From the NCBI GenBank assembly GCA_943369295.1, contig CALRMU020000007.1, positions 22,655-86,654 of the forward strand: a stretch of DNA of 64,000 bases, given 5' to 3'. The position numbers were made by a program, and so were the translations under genes. This DNA is from JAKRSE01 sp943369295. GTDB lineage: Bacteria > Armatimonadota > Fimbriimonadia > Fimbriimonadales > Fimbriimonadaceae. Positions 52,943-60,208 of this stretch are shown one piece after another. Position 1 is the stretch's first letter; the number at the start of each line of letters is the position of its first letter. Below the pieces are notes generated by a model. That model was not told where the DNA came from. It ran no database searches and saw only the letters and a program-made list of their open reading frames with translations.

Positions 52943-53869
52943 ATGAAACGCGCATTCACTTTGATTGAACTGCTTGTCGTCATCGCAATCATTGCGATCC
53001 TGGCTGCCATCCTCTTCCCCGTCTTCGCCCAGGCTAAGGAAGCTGCCAAGAAGACCAGCAGCTTGACCAACATCAAGCAGGTTGCCACCGGTCTTATTCT
53101 CTACTCGGCCGATCACGACGATCTCTTCCCCATGGCTTCTGCTCCCAACTCGGCGGCAGGCACCGTGCGATGGAACGGAATCTTCGACTTTCCCCATGAC
53201 TGGAGAGCCGCTTCAACTTCAGCTCTCGCGCAGGACTTTGCACAGGCCTGGGCTAACTCTAGCCAGCCTTATGTGAAGAACGCCGACATCTATGCTGCCA
53301 ACGGTCTTCAGAAGTTTCGACGAACCACTGCTGTTTATGCCGCAGCCTACCCCGCGGCCCTCAAGCCCTGGAGCAGCCTGTCCTGGTCCATGAACGGCCT
53401 GCTGAGCAGCTTCAGCCAGACTAGCGTCAACTCTGTCTCCAACCTTCCTTTGGTCTGGCCCATGATGGGTCGAGGCGCTTTTGAAGGCGTGGCGATCGCC
53501 AACCCAGCCCTGAGGTGCGATGGCACTGGCCCCTGCCAGTTCAACGCTTCTGGCCCTCCCCAGGCAGGTGCTACCGGAGGTTCGGCTTGGTTCTGGGCAG
53601 ATAATGCCAGCTACTCTATGGGCGGCCGAAACTCTGCCTGGCTCTACGGCAACGGCACTCTCATTGCCCGCACGGACTCTTCAGCTAAGTTCATCAGGAT
53701 TGCTGGTGCGCGAGATGGTGTGACCTGGAACAACTCTGCTCCTAACTACACTCAGGATCCGTTCAACAGATACGACACCACTGGCGCTCCTTTGAGCATT
53801 CTCAACTGCAGCACCACCGGTGTGACTATCAGCTACGCCTGCTACTTCCGACCTGACGCTGAGTTCTAA
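52943..53869 (+). CDS. Prepilin-like protein, cassette 4
   Basis: 308 aa; TTTAGG about 10 nt upstream of the ATG. Type III signal MKRA then FTLIELLVVIAIIAILAAIL; FAQAKEAAKKTSSLTNIKQVATGLILYSADHDDLFP. DSSAKFIR replaces DGHxK. Cys pair RCDGTGPCQF and C-terminal YACYFRPDAEF. VSNLPLVWPMMGRGAFEGVA aligns with the LPMLW region of cassette 2. Lipoprotein gene 5 nt downstream. Confidence 0.9.
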   Translation: MKRAFTLIELLVVIAIIAILAAILFPVFAQAKEAAKKTSSLTNIKQVATGLILYSADHDDLFPMASAPNSAAGTVRWNGIFDFPHDWRAASTSALAQDFAQAWANSSQPYVKNADIYAANGLQKFRRTTAVYAAAYPAALKPWSSLSWSMNGLLSSFSQTSVNSVSNLPLVWPMMGRGAFEGVAIANPALRCDGTGPCQFNASGPPQAGATGGSAWFWADNASYSMGGRNSAWLYGNGTLIARTDSSAKFIRIAGARDGVTWNNSAPNYTQDPFNRYDTTGAPLSILNCSTTGVTISYACYFRPDAEF

Positions 53870-53874
53870 GATTG

Positions 53875-54057
53875 ATGCGCAAAATCACTTGGATTCTTTT
53901 GGTCTGCGCGGCTTTCTCGGGTGTTATGCTGGGAGGCTGTGGCCCCGCGGAAGAACCGGTTAAGCCGATCGCCAACCCTGAGAAGGGTGAAGGCGCTTCA
54001 GCAGACGGCACCGCGAATCAGTCCGGAGCTGCAGAAGCTCAAGATGCCACCCAGTAG
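53875..54057 (+). CDS. Small lipoprotein, cassette 4
   Basis: 60 aa from the ATG at 53875. Signal MRKITWILLVCAAFSGVMLG, lipobox MLGGC; acidic Ala/Glu/Gly-rich tail (GPAEEPVKPIANPEKGEG...). Shares the MRKIT start with the cassette 3 lipoprotein, pointing to duplication of the whole cassette. Confidence 0.82.
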   Translation: MRKITWILLVCAAFSGVMLGGCGPAEEPVKPIANPEKGEGASADGTANQSGAAEAQDATQ

Positions 54058-54080
54058 GGCTGGCATCAGAAAGCAGAATG

Positions 54081-54119
54081 GGAGTTTCGCCGTTTACGGC
54101 GAGACTCCTGCTTCTTTTT
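54081..54119 (+). terminator. Terminator of cassette 4
   Basis: GGAGTTTCGCCG (54081-54092) and CGGCGAGACTCC (54097-54108) pair around TTTA, then TGCTTCTTTTTA. Confidence 0.88.
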
Positions 54120-54134
54120 AGTAGGATGAAAAAC

Positions 54135-54827
54135 ATGAGTTTCAGAAAATTTGGCCTTGTAGTGCTTGCTGCTGCCAGCCTGGCGGTGATCGGTTGTGGT
54201 GACCCCGAAGCAGCGGCTGACGTCCCCCTGCCTGAAACCGGCATGCTGCGGGTTATCAACCTTAGCAGTGAAGAACTCGCTGTGAAGTTTGGATCTCAGC
54301 TCAACCCTTCACCCCTGGCCCCGACAAGCGGGACCCGTTGGCAGAAGCAGAGAGTTGGATCTGCGAAAGTCGGTGTTCTGAAGGGTGAGAATTCGCTTCT
54401 CGATGAGACTGCCGAGGTGAGCAAAGGGCAGATGACCAGTTTTGTTATCCTCCCTGCAGATGGGGGTGCCAAAGGCGTCTCCGTCACAGAATCTGAAGAG
54501 ACCCAGGCTCAATCTGGTCAGGCGTCACTCAGAGTCATTTACACACCTTCACAGGAGAGCTCAAAAGCTCTCAGCATCACCGCTGGCGATGGCAGCAAAT
54601 CATCTGCCGAGCCTTTAACGCCCCAGACGATCTCAGTCGCGGGAGCGAAGAAGCAGAAGTTCGTCTTTGAGAGCGAGGGTCATCCGAAATTGGAACAGGA
54701 AATCGAGCTGGAAGCAGGCAGCAGCTACACGATCTTCTTAACCGGAGGAAAATCTGGACTCGTTTCGGCCCTTGTCAGGAACGACCAGAAGCTGGAAGCG
54801 GTCGGCGAAGCAGGAGCTAGCCCCTAA
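54135..54827 (+). CDS. Larger lipoprotein with repeated beta domain
   Basis: 230 aa from the ATG at 54135, which has TAGGA at a good distance; ATG 54126 is possible. Signal MSFRKFGLVVLAAASLAVIG with lipobox AVIGC. Two similar halves each start with a LRVI segment (MLRVINLSSEELAVKFG and SLRVIYTPSQESSKAL) and end with a beta strand plus turn, resembling tandem DUF4397-like domains. Function unknown. It follows the four prepilin-lipoprotein cassettes on the same strand and ends at a terminator. Confidence 0.75.
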   Translation: MSFRKFGLVVLAAASLAVIGCGDPEAAADVPLPETGMLRVINLSSEELAVKFGSQLNPSPLAPTSGTRWQKQRVGSAKVGVLKGENSLLDETAEVSKGQMTSFVILPADGGAKGVSVTESEETQAQSGQASLRVIYTPSQESSKALSITAGDGSKSSAEPLTPQTISVAGAKKQKFVFESEGHPKLEQEIELEAGSSYTIFLTGGKSGLVSALVRNDQKLEAVGEAGASP

Positions 54828-54847
54828 GCGTGGTCTTCTTGATTGGG

Positions 54848-54896
54848 CTGGAATTGGGGAGGCTAAAACTCCCCAACTCCAGTTCATTCCTTTTTC
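54848..54896 (+). terminator. Terminator after larger lipoprotein
   Basis: CTGGAATTGGGGAG (54848-54861) and CTCCCCAACTCCAG (54869-54882) pair with one mismatch, followed by CCTTTTTC. Confidence 0.88.
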
Positions 54897-55551
54897 GAAG
54901 GTGAGTCCCCTGAACGACAAGGTCTACAGAGAATCAGGGGCCTGGTTTAGCTCTGCTAAGCCAGGAAGGACCAGGTTTAAGCTCGCCTTTTCCTCGTCCC
55001 TCGGAAGAGGTCGTGGCAACCAGGTCGGTTGTGAACTTTGAAACAGGGTCGGCAAGAATTTGCTTTCAGTTTGTGCCACTGGCATCGCCAGTGCGAGCAA
55101 GGATCTTAGCTCAGGTGACCGAAAAAAAGAGAACTTGATTTCAAGAGCAGGGGGTAACAGCACTGGCGCTGCCAGTGGCACAAATCTTCACAACGATCGG
55201 TTAAGCCGGGTGCCCCGCCCCGATCAGCTTGCTGCCGGGCGGGAACGAGCAGATTTCAAAAGGCTCTTCCCGGCCTTCAGCTCGTTCCTCGCTGCCAGAC
55301 CGGGGCACCGTGAACCAATCGTGTCCCAGTAGATTTTGAGACTAGGTCCTTCGTGGGTTTCACCCACGCCACCCAAACCTTCTGCGTTTCAGAAGGCCGG
55401 GGTGGCAGGGGCAGCGCCCCTGAACGACAAGGTCTACAGAGAATCAGTGGCCTGACTTAGCTTTGCTAAGCCAGGGAGGAAAAGACCAAAACTCGTCATT
55501 CACGACCTTTTCCTTGTCCCTCGGAAGAGGTCGTGGCATCCGCAGTGATCG
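54897..55551. repeat. Intergenic hairpin-repeat cluster
   Basis: This 655-bp gap has no gene. It holds a direct repeat beginning TGAACGACAAGGTCTACAGA at about 54910 and 55422, each followed by family D (54940, 55452) and family B (54983, 55495) hairpins. Between them lie a 109-bp family A element (55073-55181), a family C hairpin (about 55208-55245), a family E hairpin (55264-55309) and a small hairpin CGTGGGT-TTC-ACCCACG near 55349. Confidence 0.8.
55073..55181. repeat. 109-bp composite element with palindromic ends, copy 2
   Basis: Ends GTGCCACTGGCATCGCCAGT at 55073 and AGCACTGGCGCTGCCAGTGG from 55159, inverted relative to each other, total 109 bp, exactly as at 16316-16424. The interior differs, apart from a related stretch in opposite orientation. 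Confidence 0.7.
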
Positions 55552-56958
55552 TCATATCTCAAAAGTTTCGTAAACCCCATCGATGAAGAAGACAATCTCT
55601 TTCCCCGGCACCGTCTCGGGTTGGAGACTAATCGGCTTGCCCATGAACTCAGCGTGATAGTCAGCATTACTCAGCCCCATGTCTGACTCTAGAAGGTCTT
55701 TGGAATCGAAAGGAACGACGGTGCAGGGGCCGCCCAAGGCGATGTGCTTCAGGGCCATCCTGACCCAGTTATTGCCAAAGCAGCCTTCCTTAAATCTCTC
55801 ATCGTCACCATGCCGAACCGCCCCCATCTGCAGCGGCGCCACAACCACAGGGCGCCCTTTCGCCAGTCGATGAGCCGACTCGATGACATCGGTGAGGGCG
55901 AAAGTGTTCTCCATGATCGATGCCTCATCGTCGGCATGAATCTCCCCGTGAATCCCGAACGCGATTCCATCCAGCGAATCGGAAAGGGGCTGGCTGCGGT
56001 TGATCTCGGTGAAATTCCAAGGGAACCAGGCGTAGACCTTCGTGCCTTTAGGGAAGGCGCTTCGTGCCTCAGCTTCGTAAGCCGGAGCAGTGAAAACCAT
56101 GCTGCAGGGGAGCACCGGCTTGCCTGGCTGCCAAGCCAAAGCCACCTCACGACCCTCCAAACCCGCTATGTCAGAAGGGGTCCAGTCATCCAAAAGAGAA
56201 TCGGCAAAGACGAAGTTCGCCCACTCGGGCAAAGCATCACCCGGCCGAGCCCAAACCCCAAGATCCGGAAAGACACCGGTCTGGGTCGGCAGAGGCAGCT
56301 TTTCACTGGAACCAGCGGGGATAAAACTGATCTGATGCCAGATGTCCGCACCAGGATCAACACAATAAGGCTGAGGCCACGACTGAGGGCGGCAGTAGGT
56401 TTTGTAAGAAGCGTCTCCCCAGTTCCGCTGATCTTCCATCTCAAAGATCTCACCAGCGAAGGAGAAGCTCCCCACATCATCAATCGTCAGGCCAGAGATA
56501 TCGAAGAAGGGAGAGTCGGGCGAGATGAATTCAGGCAGGTGGGATCGAGTTGATGATCCGTCAGGGTGAAAGGCCGTGGCCCCAAGACCCTTTTGCTCAC
56601 AAGGGTGAAGAAGGCAGAGCCCGGCTCGGCGAGTTTCAAATACCTCTGTCGCAGTGCCTTTGCCTTCTAGAAAGAAACTACCATCCAGGCATCCCCGCAG
56701 AGATCCCTTCCATGTGAAGCCGAGTTCACGGTAGTGGAGAACCCAATCCAGTTCGCAGCCTCCCCCTTCCTGCTTGTGGTGGGTGATCTCAACCTCGAAC
56801 TTTTTAGTGCTCCAATCAGCGCCACGCACGGCGCAGTAGATCGATCGGACAAGGAGTCTTTCGCCGAGAGTGACGTTTCTAAGCCAGCCGTTCCATGGCT
56901 CAAACTCGGCGGTGACTTCTCCCCACTTTAGGCTGATTCGACCGGCGGAGTGAGACAT
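55552..56958 (-). CDS. D-apionate-lactonase-like protein
   Basis: 468 aa from the ATG at 56958 (MSHSAGRISLKWGEVTAEF). Features I associate with the ApnL family are LVRSIYCAVRGADWSTKK, FLEGKGTATEVFETRRAGLCLLHP, LPEFISPDSPF and EMEDQRNWGDASYKTYC. Characterised relatives hydrolyse apionolactone in apiose degradation, but most family members are untested; this is recall, not a search. There is no signal peptide. A start at 56991 is also open. Same strand as the operon upstream. Confidence 0.55.
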   Translation of the reverse strand: MSHSAGRISLKWGEVTAEFEPWNGWLRNVTLGERLLVRSIYCAVRGADWSTKKFEVEITHHKQEGGGCELDWVLHYRELGFTWKGSLRGCLDGSFFLEGKGTATEVFETRRAGLCLLHPCEQKGLGATAFHPDGSSTRSHLPEFISPDSPFFDISGLTIDDVGSFSFAGEIFEMEDQRNWGDASYKTYCRPQSWPQPYCVDPGADIWHQISFIPAGSSEKLPLPTQTGVFPDLGVWARPGDALPEWANFVFADSLLDDWTPSDIAGLEGREVALAWQPGKPVLPCSMVFTAPAYEAEARSAFPKGTKVYAWFPWNFTEINRSQPLSDSLDGIAFGIHGEIHADDEASIMENTFALTDVIESAHRLAKGRPVVVAPLQMGAVRHGDDERFKEGCFGNNWVRMALKHIALGGPCTVVPFDSKDLLESDMGLSNADYHAEFMGKPISLQPETVPGKEIVFFIDGVYETFEI

Positions 56959-57010
56959 GACTCGCCTGTTGTACTCCAGACGGGAAGCCAAAGACTGGCT
57001 CTCATCTCAG

Positions 57011-57223
57011 TCAGTCAACTTTAAACTCAGTGAAATAAGTCCAAATCAGGACGCCAGCCCCGACCAAAAAGAACGCAGCTCCGGCGATCACTGCATCTCG
57101 GCCGGTCAAAGCAGCCACTCCTCTGGTTGTGAACTTCTGGGTAGCTGCCGTAAAAGCACCACCCACGACGAGCAGAACACCCACAACTAGCTTCGTCCAC
57201 TTAGTGTGTTCTTGTCGGAACAT
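57011..57223 (-). CDS. Small two-helix membrane protein
   Basis: 70 aa with two hydrophobic segments (KLVVGVLLVVGGAFTA and AVIAGAAFFLVGAGVLIWTYF) separated by a short loop with TTRGVAALTGRDA. No family recognised. It begins 16 nt after the ThuA-like stop, so it probably ends that operon. Ribosome binding site weak. Confidence 0.6.
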   Translation of the reverse strand: MFRQEHTKWTKLVVGVLLVVGGAFTAATQKFTTRGVAALTGRDAVIAGAAFFLVGAGVLIWTYFTEFKVD

Positions 57224-57239
57224 GGGCTTGAAAGTCAGC

Positions 57240-58229
57240 CTACCTGCTTACGAAATCTGTTGGCTTTGCGCCTTTTCTATAGGTGCCAAACCCAAATGGA
57301 CTGGGCTTGTAGCTGCCCACCAAGTCGACATTCGAGGTGGGAGAAATTGAAGATTCCATCTTCAATCCCCAGTAGACGCTGTTCACCATAAGGCGTCTAA
57401 AACCTTCGTTCAGCAGCTCTTCGCTGGTGCCAAGAGTGGTGGTAAAAATCCTCGCTCCATCGACTTCTCTCAGCCAGACAATGGGCATGCGAGGGCTGTT
57501 AATGTCCTGACTGCCGCCATCAACCCGCTTTTTGGTGTAAGAGGCTGCCGGGTCGGTGGGCTTCATCCCTTCAACCACCTCGCCTCTCATCAGAATCTTG
57601 GCGTCTTCAGGCGGATAAGCCTCGTAAACGTCGGTTGGGCCGAAGACGTCCCTCACCCCAAGGAGAAGTGGGTGAGCAGCGTTGATCGGCTCGGGAATTC
57701 CTCTTGTGGCCTGAGTGCCATGATTTCCCCAGTGGCTGATCCAGGTTTCTCCCAAAACCTGCTTTCCAAACCCACCGCGCCAATCGCGGCTGGCCCAGCT
57801 AAACCTTCTAAAGGGGCTGGTGGATTCGGCAGGAAAATTGAAGGCGTGGGTTGAAGTTCGAATGGCGACAATCGGCTTGCCTGCCTGCCAGTAGTCGCTA
57901 AACAGCTTCATATCCTGGTCTGGCCACTCTCTAAACCTCAGCATCATGACCACCAGGTCGGCCTTTTTCAAAGCCTCTAAACCAGGCTGATTCTTGACCG
58001 CAGTCGGGTCAACCTCGCCTTTTTCGTTCATGGAAAAAAGCACGGTGCAGGTAAAGCCATGCCTCTCGCTTAGGATCTGGGCGAGTTGAGGAAGAGCTTC
58101 TTCTGACCGGTACTCTTCGTCACCGGCCAGAAGAACAATGTGTCGGCCCTGACCAGGGCCATCCTTGCCGCTGAAAACCAGCCCAGGCTGAGACTGACCC
58201 AAAACAGCGGCAAGGGTAAGGCTGATCAC
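57240..58229 (-). CDS. ThuA-like glutamine-amidotransferase-fold protein
   Basis: 329 aa from a GTG start directly after the SUMF1-like stop, with GAGGG as ribosome binding site. A short signal peptide is likely (MISLTLAAVLGQSQ). ThuA (trehalose-utilisation) fold points are IVLLAGDEEYRSEEALPQL, ADLVVMMLRFREWPDQDM, GKPIVAIRTSTHAFNF, and a C-terminal RIFTTTLGTSEELLNEGFRRLMVNSVYW. The class I amidotransferase Cys is replaced (RTSTHAF), as is usual for ThuA, so it is not an amidotransferase. Sugar-related role by homology only. Confidence 0.85.
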   Translation of the reverse strand: MISLTLAAVLGQSQPGLVFSGKDGPGQGRHIVLLAGDEEYRSEEALPQLAQILSERHGFTCTVLFSMNEKGEVDPTAVKNQPGLEALKKADLVVMMLRFREWPDQDMKLFSDYWQAGKPIVAIRTSTHAFNFPAESTSPFRRFSWASRDWRGGFGKQVLGETWISHWGNHGTQATRGIPEPINAAHPLLLGVRDVFGPTDVYEAYPPEDAKILMRGEVVEGMKPTDPAASYTKKRVDGGSQDINSPRMPIVWLREVDGARIFTTTLGTSEELLNEGFRRLMVNSVYWGLKMESSISPTSNVDLVGSYKPSPFGFGTYRKGAKPTDFVSR

Positions 58230-59096
58230 TTAACCCTCAGTTACCACGCGGAGTCCGCAGAAGGGGCCATCGGTAAACCACCAGCGGCTCTTGGGCATCT
58301 GGGGGTCGCTCTGCTGCCAGTCTCGGCTGTACTTCTGCCTTCGGGTCGGACCCTGCAGGTTGAGAGGATCGCGGAAAGTGCTGCCCATCAAAATCGGCTT
58401 GCCTTCCAGGTCGTAAGCCCATTCGCCTACGTTGCCAATCATGTCGTGAAGGCCAAAAGGATTCGGCGCCTTTTTGCCGACTGGGTGAGTGGTTTCTAGG
58501 GCATTGCCTTCATGCCAGGCAATCTTTTCAATATCGGCCGGGGCCATCTTCCACTCGCCGCTCACTCCGCCACGGGCGGCAAGCTCCCACTCAGCTTCGG
58601 TAGGAAGTCTGTACTTCTTTTTGGTCACAGAAGAAAGCCAGCGGACAAACATTTCAGCCGAGGTGTAGCTGATGCTGATAACGGGGTAGCCGTTGTGTCC
58701 CCATCCCTGGTCCGGAAGCACATAGCTTTTGCTGGGCCGAGCAATGGCATCGGGAGCAAAAGGAGTCATATCGTAGCTCTTGCTGGGGGGACCGCTGTTG
58801 ATATAGGCATCAAACACCTCCCAAGGAATCTCAGTCTTCGACATGAAAAGCGGTTTGACTGTGACTTCTTTATCGCCAACTTTCACCTTGCCGCCAGGAA
58901 TGGGCAGCATCTCCAGCTTCACTGCAGCTTGAGGTAGGGTTTGCGTAAAGGCCTTGCGTTCTGCCTGAGCCTCAGGAGCCATGACGGTGGAAGCCACGAC
59001 CAAAGTTAAAATCCCGCCGATCGAGAAGGCCGAGCCCTGGCCGGCGCGACTCAGCATGTCGAAAGTGCTGCGAGAATTTCTGTTCTTCTTCGTCAT
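58230..59096 (-). CDS. SUMF1/formylglycine-enzyme-like protein
   Basis: 288 aa with an N-terminal membrane/signal segment (FSIGGILTLVVASTVMAPEAQA). The FGE-sulfatase fold shows PVISISYTSAEMFVRWLSSVTKKKYRLPTEAEWELAARGG, NPFGLHDMIGNVGEWAYDLE and C-terminal GPFCGLRVV. The catalytic Cys pair of true formylglycine enzymes is not evident, so it is probably a non-sulfatase relative. It leads the ThuA operon. Its start region overlaps the divergent apbE start; an internal ATG at 59057 is an alternative. Confidence 0.85.
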   Translation of the reverse strand: MTKKNRNSRSTFDMLSRAGQGSAFSIGGILTLVVASTVMAPEAQAERKAFTQTLPQAAVKLEMLPIPGGKVKVGDKEVTVKPLFMSKTEIPWEVFDAYINSGPPSKSYDMTPFAPDAIARPSKSYVLPDQGWGHNGYPVISISYTSAEMFVRWLSSVTKKKYRLPTEAEWELAARGGVSGEWKMAPADIEKIAWHEGNALETTHPVGKKAPNPFGLHDMIGNVGEWAYDLEGKPILMGSTFRDPLNLQGPTRRQKYSRDWQQSDPQMPKSRWWFTDGPFCGLRVVTEG

Positions 59097-60042
59097 GGTC
59101 TTTTGCCTAATAGGAGCCAGCGCCCCAAAGTCTGACGACCAAAGGGGGGGCGCAGGTTCAACTCGTTTTACCTTTACCCAGTATCACATGGGCATAGATG
59201 CCCGAATTGTGGTCTACGCTGAGTCGGAAGACCGGGCCATTGATGCCGGCGCCGAAGCCTATAAGCGCATTGCCGAGCTTGAGCAGGTGATGAGCGACTA
59301 CCGGGCCAGCAGCGAGCTGATGCAGCTCTGCGCCAAAGCGGGCCAGGGACCGGTCAAAGTCTCGAAAGATCTGATGAGGGTTCTGGTTCAGGCTCAAGAG
59401 ATTTCCAAAGTCACGAACGGAGCTTTTGATGTCACGGTTGGCCCTTTGATTCAGCTTTGGCGAGGAGCAAGGCGAGCCAAAGAACTCCCTACAGTCGCTC
59501 AGGTTTCTGCCGCTCGTGACCTCGTTGGCTATCAGATGATGAAGCTGGATCCTCGCCGGGGAACTGTCGAGCTGATGAAGCCAGGCATGAGGCTTGATCT
59601 GGGTGGAATCGCCAAGGGAGACGCCGCCGACCAGGCTATGAAGGTGCTGAAAAGGCACGGAATTAAAAGCGCCCTTATAGAGATGGGAGGCGACATTTTG
59701 GTCAGCGCCGCTCCTCCTGGCACCAAAGGCTGGAGGCTGGAAGTTCCGAATGCTGCCAAAACTCTGGCCCCGCCCCAAATGCTCTTTTCAAACTGCGCAG
59801 TTTCGTCTTCGGGCGATACCGAGCAGTTCACCGTGATGAATGGAGCCAGATGGTCTCATGTCGTCGATCCTCGGACCGGATGGGCTCTGACCTCGCGGGC
59901 TCAGGCGACGATCGTGGCTAGAAATGGTCTGCTTTCGGATCCTCTTTCGACGGCGATGACGGTCGGCAGTGCAGCAGAAAGAAAGGCTCTGCTCCAAAGG
60001 TGGCCTCAGGTTCGGTCTTGGGTTAAGGTTCTATCGGATTAA
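59056..60042 (+). CDS. apbE: FAD:protein FMN transferase
   Basis: 328 aa from the ATG at 59056 (MSKVLREFLFFFVMVFCLIG, a signal peptide); ATG 59095 would give 315 aa. ApbE attaches FMN to Thr residues of exported redox proteins such as RnfG or NqrC. Motifs: MSDYRASSELMQL, LDLGGIAKGDAADQAM, and SSSGDTEQF with WSHVVDPRTGWAL. Divergent from the SUMF1-like gene; the two annotated starts overlap. Confidence 0.93.
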   Translation: MSKVLREFLFFFVMVFCLIGASAPKSDDQRGGAGSTRFTFTQYHMGIDARIVVYAESEDRAIDAGAEAYKRIAELEQVMSDYRASSELMQLCAKAGQGPVKVSKDLMRVLVQAQEISKVTNGAFDVTVGPLIQLWRGARRAKELPTVAQVSAARDLVGYQMMKLDPRRGTVELMKPGMRLDLGGIAKGDAADQAMKVLKRHGIKSALIEMGGDILVSAAPPGTKGWRLEVPNAAKTLAPPQMLFSNCAVSSSGDTEQFTVMNGARWSHVVDPRTGWALTSRAQATIVARNGLLSDPLSTAMTVGSAAERKALLQRWPQVRSWVKVLSD

Positions 60043-60208
60043 GGCTCGCCCTAAGTCCACGAGTTCAAGAATCAGTCTTTATTTTCAGAACACCTGCCTT
60101 AACCTACAATTGGGGAGAAATCTCGCTCCCAATGTGGAGAAAGCCCAGGTTAAGGACTCATAATCTCAAATCCTAAAGGCCGCCACAGCGTCCTAACAAT
60201 AGGCCCCT

